DNA of 64,000 bases from Yeosuana sp043876835 (GTDB taxonomy: Bacteria; Bacteroidota; Bacteroidia; Flavobacteriales; Flavobacteriaceae). Of the stretch, positions 31,669 to 41,655 are shown in pieces. The notes under the pieces were generated by a model. It worked only from the letters and a program-made list of their open reading frames with translations. It searched no databases and was not told where the DNA came from. The stretch covers positions 1-64,000 of the forward strand of contig NZ_JBAWJZ010000008.1 in the NCBI RefSeq assembly GCF_043876835.1, in the 5' to 3' direction. Position 1 is the stretch's first letter, and each line of letters starts with the position of its first letter. Made by a program: the position numbers and the translations under genes.

Positions 31669-32436
31669 TCAAAGTTTTTTTAATAATGCAATTAGCTTTC
31701 TTATTTTGAATATACTAATAATTTTTTCAGCTTTATCTGGTCCAAGGAGTCTTATTAATTTTAATTTTTGAATAGATTGAAATGACTTCCATGAATTATT
31801 ATAATGATGAATTGTATATGTTTTTTTTGATTTAAATGTTTTACCTGTTAGATAGTTTTTAGGACTAAAATATTCATTGGGATACAAATAAAATAAATTT
31901 TTGTCTTCAACCAGTTTGTAAATATCATGTACTTCATTTAATTTTAGTTTTATTATCTTTTTGTTTTTCTCTATTTGGGATTGCATTATTATAGGTAAAA
32001 CAATCATATCCAAACTACCATCCTTATTTATAAAAGAGCGATTGTCGTAATAATTTAAACAATCTAGAACCCAATCAGATTGTTTTTCAGCACCAAAGAT
32101 GGCAGATTCAATAAGATCATTCCATTGGGTGCCAATAAAATAAGGCAATTTAAGGAGGTCATTAAAATTCTTTAAAACCTCGGCATCAGTATCCAAGTAA
32201 ATACCTCCATAATTATATACGGCATATAATCTTATATAATCTGAAACAAATGCGTATTTTTTGTTTTCAAATGCCTGTTTTGTCCAAAGAGTTGAATCTA
32301 TATCAAACTTTTTGGTATCCCATAAAATAAATTCATAGTCTGTTAATTTATTTTTCCAAGATTCAATACATTTTTTAATAATATCAGGGTATTCTTTATC
32401 ACTTAACCAACAAAAATGAATTATTTTTGGAATCAT
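31669..32436 (-). CDS. Glycosyltransferase with DXD sugar-binding motif
   Basis: 255 aa. The start IPKIIHFCWLSDKEYP and the core SDYIRLYAVYNYGGIYLDTD contain the DXD motif of the OCH1/Gly_transf_sug family found in capsule and lipooligosaccharide synthesis. It is soluble and cytoplasmic. It stands alone here, with no other glycan genes beside it. Confidence 0.87.
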   Translation of the reverse strand: MIPKIIHFCWLSDKEYPDIIKKCIESWKNKLTDYEFILWDTKKFDIDSTLWTKQAFENKKYAFVSDYIRLYAVYNYGGIYLDTDAEVLKNFNDLLKLPYFIGTQWNDLIESAIFGAEKQSDWVLDCLNYYDNRSFINKDGSLDMIVLPIIMQSQIEKNKKIIKLKLNEVHDIYKLVEDKNLFYLYPNEYFSPKNYLTGKTFKSKKTYTIHHYNNSWKSFQSIQKLKLIRLLGPDKAEKIISIFKIRKLIALLKKL

Positions 32437-32479
32437 AGACGCATCGTTTCAGCTATTTAAAAAAATAAATATAATAAAA

Positions 32480-32504
32480 AAGCTTCTGTATACTACAGAA
32501 GCTT
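32480..32504 (-). terminator. Terminator after asd
   Basis: AAGCTTCTGTA (32480-32490), loop TAC, TACAGAAGCTT (32494-32504), followed on the minus strand by a T run. Confidence 0.88.
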
Positions 32505-32526
32505 AATAATGCCGTTTAGCAAAGAA

Positions 32527-33516
32527 CTATATTAAATTGTTTTCCACTAAGTATTCACCAATTTGAATAGCATTTGTTGCAGCTCCTTTGCGTAAATTGT
32601 CAGCAACAATCCACATGTTTAATGTGTTTGGTTGGGATTCATCTCTTCTAAGTCTACCAACAAAAACTTCATCTTTGTTATGAGCCAAAATTGGCATTGG
32701 ATAAGAATTTATAGCCGTATTATCTTGTAGAATTACGCCTGGTGTCTCACTGATTATTTGTCTAACATCTGCCAAATCAAAATCATTTTCAAATTGAACG
32801 TTTACAGATTCTGAATGTCCGCCAGCTGTAGGAACACGAACCGCTGTGGCTGTTACAGAAAACGATTTGTCATTAAATATTTTTTGAGGCTCTCTGGCCA
32901 ATTTCATTTCTTCTTTTGTATAACCATTTTCTAAAAACACATCGCAATGAGGCAATACGTTTCTGCTAATTGGATAAGGATATGCCATCTCTCCTTCGAT
33001 ACCAGCAATTTCGTTTTCCAATTGCCTTACAGCTTTTACGCCTGTACCAGAAACTGATTGATAGGTTGAAACTACAACGCGTTTCATTTTATATTTTTTA
33101 TGAAGTTGAGATAATGCCAACACCATTTGAATAGTAGAACAGTTAGGGTTTGCAATAATTTTATCGTCTTTTGTTAGCTCATGCGCATTGATTTCCGGAA
33201 CCACTAATTTTTTAGTTGGGTCCATTCTCCAAGCTGAAGAATTATCAACAACAGTTGTGCCTACTTCAGCAAATTTAGGCGCCCATTCTAAAGAAGTGTC
33301 TCCACCAGCTGAAAAAATAGCTATTTGAGGTTTAGCGGCAACAGCTTCAGCTAATCCAATAACCGTATATTCTTTATTTTTAAATGTTAACTTTTTACCT
33401 ACAGAGCGTTCTGAAGCTACAAGTAACAATTCAGTAATAGGAAAATTTCGTTCTGCAAGAACTTTAAGCATCACTTCGCCAACCATACCTGTGGCACCAA
33501 CAACAGCTACTTTCAT
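32527..33516 (-). CDS. asd: Aspartate-semialdehyde dehydrogenase
   Basis: 329 aa. NADP-binding VGATGMVGEVML is at the N-terminus, the catalytic Cys is in NPNCSTIQM, and TAGGHSESVN carries the active-site His. It makes aspartate semialdehyde for lysine/diaminopimelate, threonine and methionine synthesis. Single gene with its own terminator. Confidence 0.96.
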   Translation of the reverse strand: MKVAVVGATGMVGEVMLKVLAERNFPITELLLVASERSVGKKLTFKNKEYTVIGLAEAVAAKPQIAIFSAGGDTSLEWAPKFAEVGTTVVDNSSAWRMDPTKKLVVPEINAHELTKDDKIIANPNCSTIQMVLALSQLHKKYKMKRVVVSTYQSVSGTGVKAVRQLENEIAGIEGEMAYPYPISRNVLPHCDVFLENGYTKEEMKLAREPQKIFNDKSFSVTATAVRVPTAGGHSESVNVQFENDFDLADVRQIISETPGVILQDNTAINSYPMPILAHNKDEVFVGRLRRDESQPNTLNMWIVADNLRKGAATNAIQIGEYLVENNLI

Positions 33517-33650
33517 GAGTATTTATTTTTAATAATTCGGTAGGCAAAATTAGGTATTAATTCCATTTTAAAGATTAAAAAAAGCTCCATTTTTAAAAAA
33601 CGAAGGCTTTTTAACAACAAATAACAAGTTGTTATATATTTAACAAATAG

Positions 33651-34055
33651 TTATTTTTTAAGTAAATCTCTTATTTCAGTAAGTAAATCTTCTTGTGTTG
33701 GTCCAGCAGGAGGTGCTGGTGCTGTAGCTGCTTCTTTCTTTTTCATTTTGCTTATGCCTTTTATCAGCATAAACATTACAAACGCTACAATTATAAAGTC
33801 AATAAGGTTAGTAATAAAATCACCATACAAAACAGCTACTTCTCCAGTTACGTTCCCTGCTTCATCAGCAACACCTTCGGTAATAATCCATTTTAATCCT
33901 TTAAAGTCTGATTTAAAAATTAATCCCACTAAAGGTGAAACAATTCCACCAGTAAACGATGCAACAATTTTATTAAATGCAGCACCCATAACGAATGCGA
34001 CTGCAATGTCAACAAGGTTGCCTTTCATTGCAAAATCCTTAAACTCTTTTAACAT
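33651..34055 (-). CDS. mscL: Large-conductance mechanosensitive channel
   Basis: 134 aa. The start KEFKDFAMKGNLVDIAVAFV is the hallmark pore helix, followed by IVSPLVGLI, a second membrane segment (FIIVAFVMFMLIKGI) and a C-terminal helix (EDLLTEIRDLLKK). It forms the pentameric channel that releases solutes upon hypo-osmotic shock. Confidence 0.96.
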   Translation of the reverse strand: MLKEFKDFAMKGNLVDIAVAFVMGAAFNKIVASFTGGIVSPLVGLIFKSDFKGLKWIITEGVADEAGNVTGEVAVLYGDFITNLIDFIIVAFVMFMLIKGISKMKKKEAATAPAPPAGPTQEDLLTEIRDLLKK

Positions 34056-34125
34056 AATAATAAATTTTTAGTTAGTGAAAATCTAAAATAGTTAAAATAG
34101 TTAAATGTTAAATCGTATTGTTAAA

Positions 34126-35232
34126 TTATTTTAAATAGACACGTTTTACACGTTGTGAAATACCAGTTATGAGTTCGTAGGAAATAGTGCTGGCAGTTTC
34201 TGCTAATTGTTCTGCTGTGTTTTTTTGATCAAAAACAATGACTTCATCACCTTCTTTACAGTCAATATTGGTTATATTAACCATAACCATGTCCATACAA
34301 ACATTTCCTATAATGGGTGCTTTTTGGCCATTTATAATTACAAATCCCTTTCCATTACCATATTGTCTGCCAATACCATCTGCATGACCAATTGGTAATG
34401 TTGCTGTTTTTATTTGTTTGTCACTTTTAAAAGCCCTGTTGTAACCAACAGAACTACCTTTTTCAATAATATGAATTTGAGATATAATGGTTTTTAAAAT
34501 TCCTATTGGTTTGAAGTGTTTGTTTTCTTTTTCTGAATTTCCAAAGCCATATAATCCAATACCCGTGCGAACCATATCAAAATGTGCTTCAGGATAGTTT
34601 AATATCCCCGAGGTATTGCACAAATGAAGCAAAGGTTTATACCCTAATTTTGGAATGATGTTTTCTGAAATATTTTTAAATGACTGTATTTGGTTTAATG
34701 TAAAGTCTTTTTCATTTAAATCTTCACTAGCAGCTAAATGTGAAAAGATAGATGTTACTTTTATTGAAGAAGTTTGTTTGAGTTTAGACACCAAATCATC
34801 AATATCATTTTCATTAAAACCCAGTCGGTTTAAACCTGTATTAAACTTTATATGAACAGGATAATTTTCTTGGTTTTCGTCTTCAGCTATTTTAATAAAA
34901 TCATTTAAAATTTTTGCATTGTAAATGTTTGGTTCAAGGCAATATTTTATTAAAAGTTTAAAATTTACAGCTTGCGGATGAAGTACTAAAATAGGTTTTG
35001 AAACACCTGCATTTCTTAATGAAATACCTTCTTGTACATAAGCAACTGCAAAATAATCAATGTTTAAATCTTGTAAATAACAGGCAATTTCATTAGCATC
35101 ATTACCATAAGCAAATGCTTTAACAACGCCTAAAATTTTAGTGCCGTTTTTAGTTTTTGATTTTAAATACTCAAAATTATGTTTAAGAGCTTTTAAATCA
35201 ATTTCCAGAATGGTTTCCTGAGCTTTAGGCAT
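34126..35232 (-). CDS. alr: Alanine racemase
   Basis: 368 aa. The PLP-binding lysine is in VVKAFAYGND, the substrate-binding GYNRAF Tyr is present, and CMDMVMVNIT lies in the C-terminal barrel. It provides D-alanine for peptidoglycan. Its start overlaps the 3' end of tdk by 8 bp, indicating translational coupling. Confidence 0.95.
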   Translation of the reverse strand: MPKAQETILEIDLKALKHNFEYLKSKTKNGTKILGVVKAFAYGNDANEIACYLQDLNIDYFAVAYVQEGISLRNAGVSKPILVLHPQAVNFKLLIKYCLEPNIYNAKILNDFIKIAEDENQENYPVHIKFNTGLNRLGFNENDIDDLVSKLKQTSSIKVTSIFSHLAASEDLNEKDFTLNQIQSFKNISENIIPKLGYKPLLHLCNTSGILNYPEAHFDMVRTGIGLYGFGNSEKENKHFKPIGILKTIISQIHIIEKGSSVGYNRAFKSDKQIKTATLPIGHADGIGRQYGNGKGFVIINGQKAPIIGNVCMDMVMVNITNIDCKEGDEVIVFDQKNTAEQLAETASTISYELITGISQRVKRVYLK

Positions 35233-35872
35233 CCGTGTTTTTTGGTTTTGAAGGGACTTCTTCAGGATCGTTAACCTTCATATTTCTAACTTTATCGCGC
35301 ATCATGGCTTTATAAAAAGCACCTCTACTTAACGGCTCATATTCTTCAACTTCACCTAAAAGAACTAGGTTGTCGTTTTTAGATTTTCTATAACTGTATT
35401 GCGCCAAATTTCCTGTTCTTGTACAAACGGCGTGTACTTTGGTAACATACTCTGCAGTAGCCATTAAACTTGGCATTGGCCCAAACGGATTTCCTTTAAA
35501 ATCCATATCCAAACCAGCAACAATAACGCGAACTCCTTTATTTGCCAAATCGTTACAAACACGTATAATTTCATCATCGAAAAATTGAGCTTCATCAATG
35601 CCTATAACGTCACAACCATCTGCCAAAATAGGAATATTGGCAGCAGCAGGAACTGGCGTAGAACGTATTTCATTGGCATCATGAGAAACCACTTTAGTTT
35701 CATCATAACGCACATCAATAGTAGGCTTAAAAATTTCAACTTTTTGCCTAGCAAATTGCGCGCGTTTAAGTCTTCTGATTAATTCTTCTGTTTTTCCAGA
35801 AAACATAGAGCCACAGATAACTTCAATCCACCCAAATTGTTCTTTATGATTTACGGTATTTTCAAGAAACAT
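35225..35872 (-). CDS. tdk: Thymidine kinase
   Basis: 215 aa. The P-loop GSMFSGKTEELIRR and Walker B GIDEAQFFDDE are followed by the lasso region HAVCTRTGNLAQYSYRK. It phosphorylates thymidine in the salvage pathway. It heads the tdk-alr operon. Confidence 0.95.
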   Translation of the reverse strand: MFLENTVNHKEQFGWIEVICGSMFSGKTEELIRRLKRAQFARQKVEIFKPTIDVRYDETKVVSHDANEIRSTPVPAAANIPILADGCDVIGIDEAQFFDDEIIRVCNDLANKGVRVIVAGLDMDFKGNPFGPMPSLMATAEYVTKVHAVCTRTGNLAQYSYRKSKNDNLVLLGEVEEYEPLSRGAFYKAMMRDKVRNMKVNDPEEVPSKPKNTDA

Positions 35873-35978
35873 TTTGTAATTTTAACACTAAAACAAACTA
35901 ACTTATCGTTTGCATAAAGGTGGCGTAAATTTATTAAAAATAAAAGCCCGAATAATAGAAATCTAAAAAATTAAAATA

Positions 35979-36719
35979 ATGAAGAAGAAGCTAGAATCTG
36001 AATTGATGAGTATAGCACACAGAATTCTCAAATTAAAAGGGAGGGAAGATGTTATAAAAATGCATTTAGAAGTACAGGCTCTTTATGAAAAACTATCTGT
36101 ATTAAAGTTTGCAGAAGAAAACATTGATGACGATAACCCATCTATTGGCAGTAACTCATCTTTCTTCGGAATGCTTGACAGTGCATTTAATAATACCATA
36201 AGTGATACCATTGAGGTTGAAGATAAAATATATATAAATCTTGATGAAGTAGAAGATGATGATATTATGGAACCAGGTATGAAAACTATTAAAGATATGG
36301 TAAAACTCATGCCTATAGAAACGGATGATGATGATGATTTTGAAGACCCAGTTTCTACAAAACAATTTCATAAAAATGATTTTGAACATATTACAGCCGA
36401 TTTTAAAAACATGCCTGTTTTTGAACCAGTTTCTAAAACCCAAAACGGAATTTCTGACGATAAAAAATCTTTAAACGACAGACTTAAAGCTAAAACTCTG
36501 AATATTGGTTTAAATGATAAACTTGCCTTTATAAAACATTTATTTGAAGGAAAAGCAGAAGATTATGATAGAGTGCTGTCTCAAATTAATACTTCGGGAA
36601 GTTTTATAGAAGCCAGTAAACTTATTCAAAGTATTGTAAAACCAGACTATAATAATTGGATAGGCAAAGAAGTTTATGAGGAACGTTTTATGGAAATTAT
36701 AGAAGCTAAATTCAATTAA
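35979..36719 (+). CDS. Conserved hypothetical protein
   Basis: 246 aa, strongly acidic in the middle (about 45-140, with runs of Asp and Glu). An N-terminal helix (ELMSIAHRILKLKGREDV) and a more ordered C-terminus (about 165-245, LNDKLAFIKHLFEGKAEDYD) are visible. No signal peptide. I recognise only a Flavobacteriales-type protein of unknown function. Its stop TAA overlaps the rsmI ATG, so it is co-expressed with an rRNA methyltransferase, which suggests but does not show a link to translation. Confidence 0.8.
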   Translation: MKKKLESELMSIAHRILKLKGREDVIKMHLEVQALYEKLSVLKFAEENIDDDNPSIGSNSSFFGMLDSAFNNTISDTIEVEDKIYINLDEVEDDDIMEPGMKTIKDMVKLMPIETDDDDDFEDPVSTKQFHKNDFEHITADFKNMPVFEPVSKTQNGISDDKKSLNDRLKAKTLNIGLNDKLAFIKHLFEGKAEDYDRVLSQINTSGSFIEASKLIQSIVKPDYNNWIGKEVYEERFMEIIEAKFN

Positions 36720-37393
36720 TGGGTAAACTCTATATTGTACCAACACCTATTGGTAATTTAAAAGATATGACTTTTAGAGCTGTTGAGGTTTTAAAAGAGG
36801 TTGATTTAATTCTTGCCGAAGATACACGTACCTCAGGAAAATTACTAAAGCATTTTGAGATTACAACCCATATGCAATCTCACCATATGCACAACGAGCA
36901 CAAAACCATTGAAAATCTCATTAAAAAATTAAAAAGCGGGATTAATGTTGCATTGATAAGTGATGCCGGAACACCAGCTATTTCAGATCCAGGATTTTTA
37001 TTAACCCGTGCTTGTATTGAAAATAACATTGAAGTAGATTGTTTGCCTGGAGCTACTGCATTTGTGCCAGCATTGGTAAATTCTGGCTTGCCAAATGACA
37101 AGTTTGTATTTGAAGGGTTTTTACCAGTAAAAAAGGGCAGACAAACACGATTATTGTTATTAGCTGAAGAAACCAGAACTATTATTTTTTACGAATCACC
37201 GCATAAACTTTTAAAGACTTTGGCCAATTTTTGTGAGTATTTTGGAGAAGATAGAGATGTTTCTGTTTCTCGTGAACTTACCAAGCTGTATGAAGAAACC
37301 ATTCGCGGAACCGCCAAAGAGGTTTTAGAATATTACACAAATAAGCCACCAAAAGGAGAAATTGTTGTTGTGGTTGGTGGAAAAAAACAATGA
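36719..37393 (+). CDS. rsmI: 16S rRNA (cytidine-1402-2'-O)-methyltransferase
   Basis: 224 aa. The start GKLYIVPTPIGNLKDMTFRA, then LAEDTRTSGKLL and ISDAGTPAISDPG, are classic RsmI SAM-binding motifs of the tetrapyrrole methylase fold. Overlaps both neighbours by one to four bases. Confidence 0.96.
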   Translation: MGKLYIVPTPIGNLKDMTFRAVEVLKEVDLILAEDTRTSGKLLKHFEITTHMQSHHMHNEHKTIENLIKKLKSGINVALISDAGTPAISDPGFLLTRACIENNIEVDCLPGATAFVPALVNSGLPNDKFVFEGFLPVKKGRQTRLLLLAEETRTIIFYESPHKLLKTLANFCEYFGEDRDVSVSRELTKLYEETIRGTAKEVLEYYTNKPPKGEIVVVVGGKKQ

Positions 37394-37959
37394 AAGACTT
37401 ATTGCACAACATAAGACAATGCACTATTTGTGAAAAGAATTTACCATTGGGACCAAGACCTATTGTGTCGGCACATTCCCAAAGTAAAATAGTTATTGTG
37501 GGTCAAGCACCCGGAACGAGTGTGCATAAAACAGGCATTCCATGGAATGATCCCAGTGGTAAACAATTACGAAAGTGGTTGGGTGTTACAGATGAAGTGT
37601 TTTATGATGAGACCAAAATAGCCTTGATTCCTATGGGGTTTTGCTACCCAGGAAAGGGAGATTCTGGGGATTTACCCCCAAGACCTGAGTGTGCGTCACA
37701 ATGGCACAGTTTATTGCTTGAAAAAATGCCAAATATTGAGTTGACGATTTTAATTGGCATGTATGCACAAAATTATTATTTGGGTGAACAAGCTAAAAAA
37801 ACCTTAACAGAGACAGTTAAAAATTATAGAACCTATTTGCCTAATTATTTGCCATTGCCTCATCCATCACCAAGAAACCGGTTTTGGCTTACAAAAAATC
37901 CATGGTTTGAGGTTGAAGTGTTGCCAAAGTTGAAAAATAGAGTTGGAGAGTTAATGTAA
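37390..37959 (+). CDS. Uracil-DNA glycosylase superfamily protein
   Basis: 189 aa. Motif I reads VGQAPGTSVHKTGIPWNDPS and motif II PHPSPRNRFW, as in the bacterial family often annotated uracil-DNA glycosylase. The N-terminal CTICEK could contribute to a metal site, but a full four-Cys Fe-S set is not evident. The ATG overlaps the rsmI stop (ATGA). Confidence 0.83.
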   Translation: MKDLLHNIRQCTICEKNLPLGPRPIVSAHSQSKIVIVGQAPGTSVHKTGIPWNDPSGKQLRKWLGVTDEVFYDETKIALIPMGFCYPGKGDSGDLPPRPECASQWHSLLLEKMPNIELTILIGMYAQNYYLGEQAKKTLTETVKNYRTYLPNYLPLPHPSPRNRFWLTKNPWFEVEVLPKLKNRVGELM

Positions 37960-38098
37960 TTTGGAAATACAGAACTCCCTTGAACCGTCACAGAGTCTAA
38001 AATGTTTTTTTTTTTAAATATGATTTTCAATTAATTGGTTTTAAAAAGGAACAATAATAGCAAAAAATGTTAGGAATTCTTATATCCCCAAAGCAACA

Positions 38099-38878
38099 CT
38101 ACATACCCACAAAATACTGTTGATATTTAAAAAACTCTTGTGGATTTGCTTTAATATCTATTCTTTTTATTTCATCACCATGTTCATTGAGTTCTATTAA
38201 ATAATGTTTGTCATCTTGATTTAGCATTCGCAGAAAAACTTTTAAACTTCCATCTTCATTATAAAATTTCATGGCTTCAAAGTTGTCGTAATTCGAAGAT
38301 ATTTGTTCTGAGAAGACTTTACCGTTTTTTATGTTTTGAGTAATTGTTTTGCCTTCTTTTATAAACATTTGAGATATTATATTTCCAATAATATCATACG
38401 AAGTAGATTCAATAACTTCTTCATTTTCAATTTTTGATTCATATCTTATCTGACCACTTTCAAAGTACTCTTTACTTTTTCCGTATTTAACGCCATTTTT
38501 ATACAAATCAACATTTTTAAGTGCTCCAGACAAATAGTATTTTTTATCTTCTCCGTTTATTTTACCATTTGAATATGATGTGTTTGAAAACATTTTCCCG
38601 TTCTCATGAAAAACAATATATTCTCCATTTAAAACGCCATTATTTAATTTAAACTCTTCCCATTTTCTTAATTTATCACCAACCACAATGTTACCGCTCA
38701 TGGGTTTGCTTGTTTTATTGTCCCGATAAACACTAATTCCATTATATGAATCTATGAAGTAAGAATTTCTTTCAACAAATCTGTATTTTAATTCAGTTTT
38801 TTCTTTTTTACAATTTAGAAGAAAACAAAAAGTAGAAGAAAGCAAAATGATTGATACCGTTTTAAAAAATGATTTCAT
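38099..38878 (-). CDS. YwqK-like MORN-repeat lipoprotein
   Basis: 259 aa from the ATG at 38878; an upstream ATG at 38914 overlaps the neighbouring gene and spoils the signal. Lipobox FLLNCKK is at about residues 19-25. The body has repeated GEYIVFHENGKMF/GEDKKYYLSGALK-type units, the MORN-variant found in so-called YwqK antitoxin-family proteins. It is an outer or inner membrane lipoprotein of unknown function. Confidence 0.78.
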   Translation of the reverse strand: MKSFFKTVSIILLSSTFCFLLNCKKEKTELKYRFVERNSYFIDSYNGISVYRDNKTSKPMSGNIVVGDKLRKWEEFKLNNGVLNGEYIVFHENGKMFSNTSYSNGKINGEDKKYYLSGALKNVDLYKNGVKYGKSKEYFESGQIRYESKIENEEVIESTSYDIIGNIISQMFIKEGKTITQNIKNGKVFSEQISSNYDNFEAMKFYNEDGSLKVFLRMLNQDDKHYLIELNEHGDEIKRIDIKANPQEFFKYQQYFVGM

Positions 38879-38889
38879 TATTGTTTGTT

Positions 38890-39480
38890 TTAAATGTGCT
38901 TTCCTTTTTCCCAACCATGTTTCCCCAAATATTGAGTTCCACTTTCAACAGCACCTTCTTCAATAGTGGTTCCCATAGAATCATTCCATCTGTTTAAATA
39001 TCCAAACAAAGAGATAACCCCAAGCATTTCAACAATGTCTCCTTCATCCCAATATTTATAAAGTCTTTCCTTTATTTCTTCATCTACAGCATTTGGTATT
39101 TGTGAAGCAGCTAAACTAAAATCTAAAGCGGCACGTTCAGCTTCGTTAAATGCAGGATGTGTTCTGTATTCCCAAATGTTATCAAGCTGTTCTTGTTCGG
39201 CACCATAACGTTCTGCAGCTCTTATGGCATGTGCTTGACAGTATCTACAACCGGAAGCATTACTGCTTACCCAAGCAATCATGCGTTTTAAGGCAGATGA
39301 CACATTGCCTTCATTAGCCATTACAGCTTTGTTTAGGTTGATAAAAGCCTTACTTATTGCGGGTCTTCTTTGCATGGTAAGAACCGAATTTGGACAAAAT
39401 CCAAGAGTTTCATTAAAAAACTCTGCTAGTGTTTTTGTTTCCAAATCATGGTCTGCAGAAAGTGGTGTAACTAGAGCCAT
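38890..39480 (-). CDS. Carboxymuconolactone decarboxylase/AhpD-like protein
   Basis: 196 aa. The redox motif CRYCQAHAIRAAERYG (CxxC with downstream His) lies at about residue 78, in a helical AhpD-like fold. Probably a peroxidase-related or alkylhydroperoxidase enzyme. The lipoprotein gene follows closely on the same strand. Confidence 0.85.
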   Translation of the reverse strand: MALVTPLSADHDLETKTLAEFFNETLGFCPNSVLTMQRRPAISKAFINLNKAVMANEGNVSSALKRMIAWVSSNASGCRYCQAHAIRAAERYGAEQEQLDNIWEYRTHPAFNEAERAALDFSLAASQIPNAVDEEIKERLYKYWDEGDIVEMLGVISLFGYLNRWNDSMGTTIEEGAVESGTQYLGKHGWEKGKHI

Positions 39481-39549
39481 AAATATATGTTTTTGTTATA
39501 ATCAAAGGTATAATTTTATTAACTTTCAGCCTTAATAAAATGAGATTTT

Positions 39550-40566
39550 ATGGAGGTTATTCTAAGGCCGTTCGAACTTAAATTAAAGCATACTTTTACA
39601 ATTTCTAGAGAGTCATATAATGTACAACCCAATTTAATTGTGGAGCTAAAAGACGGAGAATTTTCCGGGTTTGGTGAAGCAACTTCCAACCCATATTATG
39701 GGATCACGGTTCAAAAAATGATGGATGCTATTGCGCCTCTTAAAAATATAATAGAAGGCACTAAAAAAGAGACTCCAGAAGAGTTTTGGGATATTATGTA
39801 TTCGCATTTAAAACATAACATGTTTGCTTTATGTGCTTTGGATTTGGCTTATAACGATTTATATGCAAAGAAAAAAGGGAAGAAGCTTTATGAACTTTGG
39901 AATTATGACATTTCAAATAACCCTTTAACCGATTATACCATTGGAATAGATACTATTGAAAAAATGGTTTCTAAAATGAAAGAGTTGCCATGGCCGATAT
40001 ATAAGATTAAACTCGGGACAAAAGAAGACATTAAAATTGTTACTGAACTACGTAAACATACGGATGCCATTTTTAGAATTGATGCCAATTGTGGATGGAC
40101 CGTTGATGAAACCATTAAAAATGCGATTGCTTTAAAAAAACTTGGTGTTGAATTTTTAGAACAACCCATGAAAGCAGACAACTGGGATGCACATCGAGAA
40201 GTATTTCTAAAATCTGTATTACCTGTTATTGCTGACGAAAGCTGTCAAGTTGAAGCAGATGTTGCTAAATGCCATAACCATTTCCATGGGATAAATGTTA
40301 AGTTAGTTAAATGTGGAGGTTTAACTTCGGCAAGAAGGATGTTAATCCATGCAAAAGATTTGGGAATGAAAAGAATGGTAGGATGTATGACAGAATCATC
40401 GGTTGGTATTTCTGCAATCGCACATTTGCTTCCTTTATTGAATTATGTTGATATGGATGGAGCACTTTTGTTAGCTGAAGATATTGCTAAAGGTGTTACC
40501 ATTACATATGGAAAAACGGAATATAGTTCTTTAAACGGAACGGGAGTTTCTTTAATTGGACTATAA
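39550..40566 (+). CDS. L-Ala-D/L-Glu (dipeptide) epimerase
   Basis: 338 aa enolase-superfamily enzyme. Catalytic KIKLG lysine, metal ligands RIDANCGW, EFLEQP and IADESC, and the second lysine in VKLVKCGG match the muconate-lactonizing subgroup of dipeptide epimerases. It recycles murein peptides. Directly followed, without gap, by the PLP enzyme, and complemented by the murein amidase and carboxypeptidase genes further right. Confidence 0.9.
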   Translation: MEVILRPFELKLKHTFTISRESYNVQPNLIVELKDGEFSGFGEATSNPYYGITVQKMMDAIAPLKNIIEGTKKETPEEFWDIMYSHLKHNMFALCALDLAYNDLYAKKKGKKLYELWNYDISNNPLTDYTIGIDTIEKMVSKMKELPWPIYKIKLGTKEDIKIVTELRKHTDAIFRIDANCGWTVDETIKNAIALKKLGVEFLEQPMKADNWDAHREVFLKSVLPVIADESCQVEADVAKCHNHFHGINVKLVKCGGLTSARRMLIHAKDLGMKRMVGCMTESSVGISAIAHLLPLLNYVDMDGALLLAEDIAKGVTITYGKTEYSSLNGTGVSLIGL

Positions 40567-41592
40567 ATGATTGTAGAACGTTTTCCCGATAGAACCATAC
40601 AAGTAGAAGGAAAAGATTATTTGTATTTTGGTGGGACTGCCTATTTAGGGCTTCCTACAAATCGAGATTTTCAAAGCACTTTGACTCAATGTCTTCTTAA
40701 ATGGGGATCATTTTATGGAAGCTCAAGAAATTCTAATATTAAATTATCTGTTTTTAACAGAGTTGAAGATTTTTTTGCCAAACAAATAGGAACAGAAGAT
40801 TCTGTAACAACTTCGTCTGGGACATTAGCAGGAAGATTAATTTTAGAATATTTATCAAAATCTGACTATGTGTTTTATCATTATCCAAAAACACATCCGG
40901 CAATTTTGCATAACAATAGTTTGCCTCTATTTATAGATGATAAATTAAACCCTAGCTTACTTAATAATCTTGAGGAAAATATAGTTATTACAGCAGATTC
41001 TGTTTTGGCTTTAGAAGTTAAGCCTACATCATTTGATTTTTTAAATGATATTTCCTCAAAAAAAAGAATAACGCTTGTTGTTGATGAATCCCATAGCTTG
41101 GGTATTGTTGGAAAAAATGGGAAAGGTATTTTCAATACAATTCCAAATGAGAAATTAGTAAGAAAAATAATGATATCATCGTTGGGTAAAGCGCTAGGTT
41201 TGTCTGGAGGAATTATAGCTTCAGACAAAAAATTTATTGACTCAATAAAAAAAGAAGAGCTTTTTATTTCGTCTTCATGTGCTAATGCAGCTTATTTAGA
41301 AGCTTATTTGCTATCTCAAGATTTAATTAAGGTTCAACAACAAAAACTTAAAGAAAATTTAGAATTTTTGTTTAAAGATTTAAATCTTAATTCGTCATTT
41401 ACTTTCAACAAAAATTATCCTATTATTTACTGTAATGATAAAAACTTTTACAAGGATTTATTCAACAACAATATCATCATAACAAACTTTAAGTATCCAA
41501 ATTATAAAGGTTTAATGAATAGAATTGTTATTACTGCTAATCATACTAAGGAAGATTTAGAAAACCTCAAGCAAGTATTAAAAATATATTGA
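40567..41592 (+). CDS. PLP-dependent aminotransferase, BioF-like
   Basis: 341 aa, fold type I. The Schiff-base lysine is in SSLGKALGLSGG, the Asp in VVDESHSLGIVG and the N-terminal GGTAYLGLP is typical of the alpha-oxoamine synthase/8-amino-7-oxononanoate group. It is shorter than true BioF. Being paired with the epimerase it may act on a murein-derived substrate; biotin genes are absent here. Confidence 0.78.
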   Translation: MIVERFPDRTIQVEGKDYLYFGGTAYLGLPTNRDFQSTLTQCLLKWGSFYGSSRNSNIKLSVFNRVEDFFAKQIGTEDSVTTSSGTLAGRLILEYLSKSDYVFYHYPKTHPAILHNNSLPLFIDDKLNPSLLNNLEENIVITADSVLALEVKPTSFDFLNDISSKKRITLVVDESHSLGIVGKNGKGIFNTIPNEKLVRKIMISSLGKALGLSGGIIASDKKFIDSIKKEELFISSSCANAAYLEAYLLSQDLIKVQQQKLKENLEFLFKDLNLNSSFTFNKNYPIIYCNDKNFYKDLFNNNIIITNFKYPNYKGLMNRIVITANHTKEDLENLKQVLKIY

Positions 41593-41600
41593 TAAATAAA

Positions 41601-41629
41601 AAAACCCGCTTAAATTTTAAGCGGGTTTT
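41601..41629. terminator. Bidirectional terminator between convergent genes
   Basis: AAAACCCGCTTAAA (41601-41614) pairs with TTTAAGCGGGTTTT (41616-41629). It serves the PLP gene (+) and the susD gene (-). Confidence 0.92.
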
Positions 41630-41655
41630 TTAAATTACTTTTTTGAATTTTATGT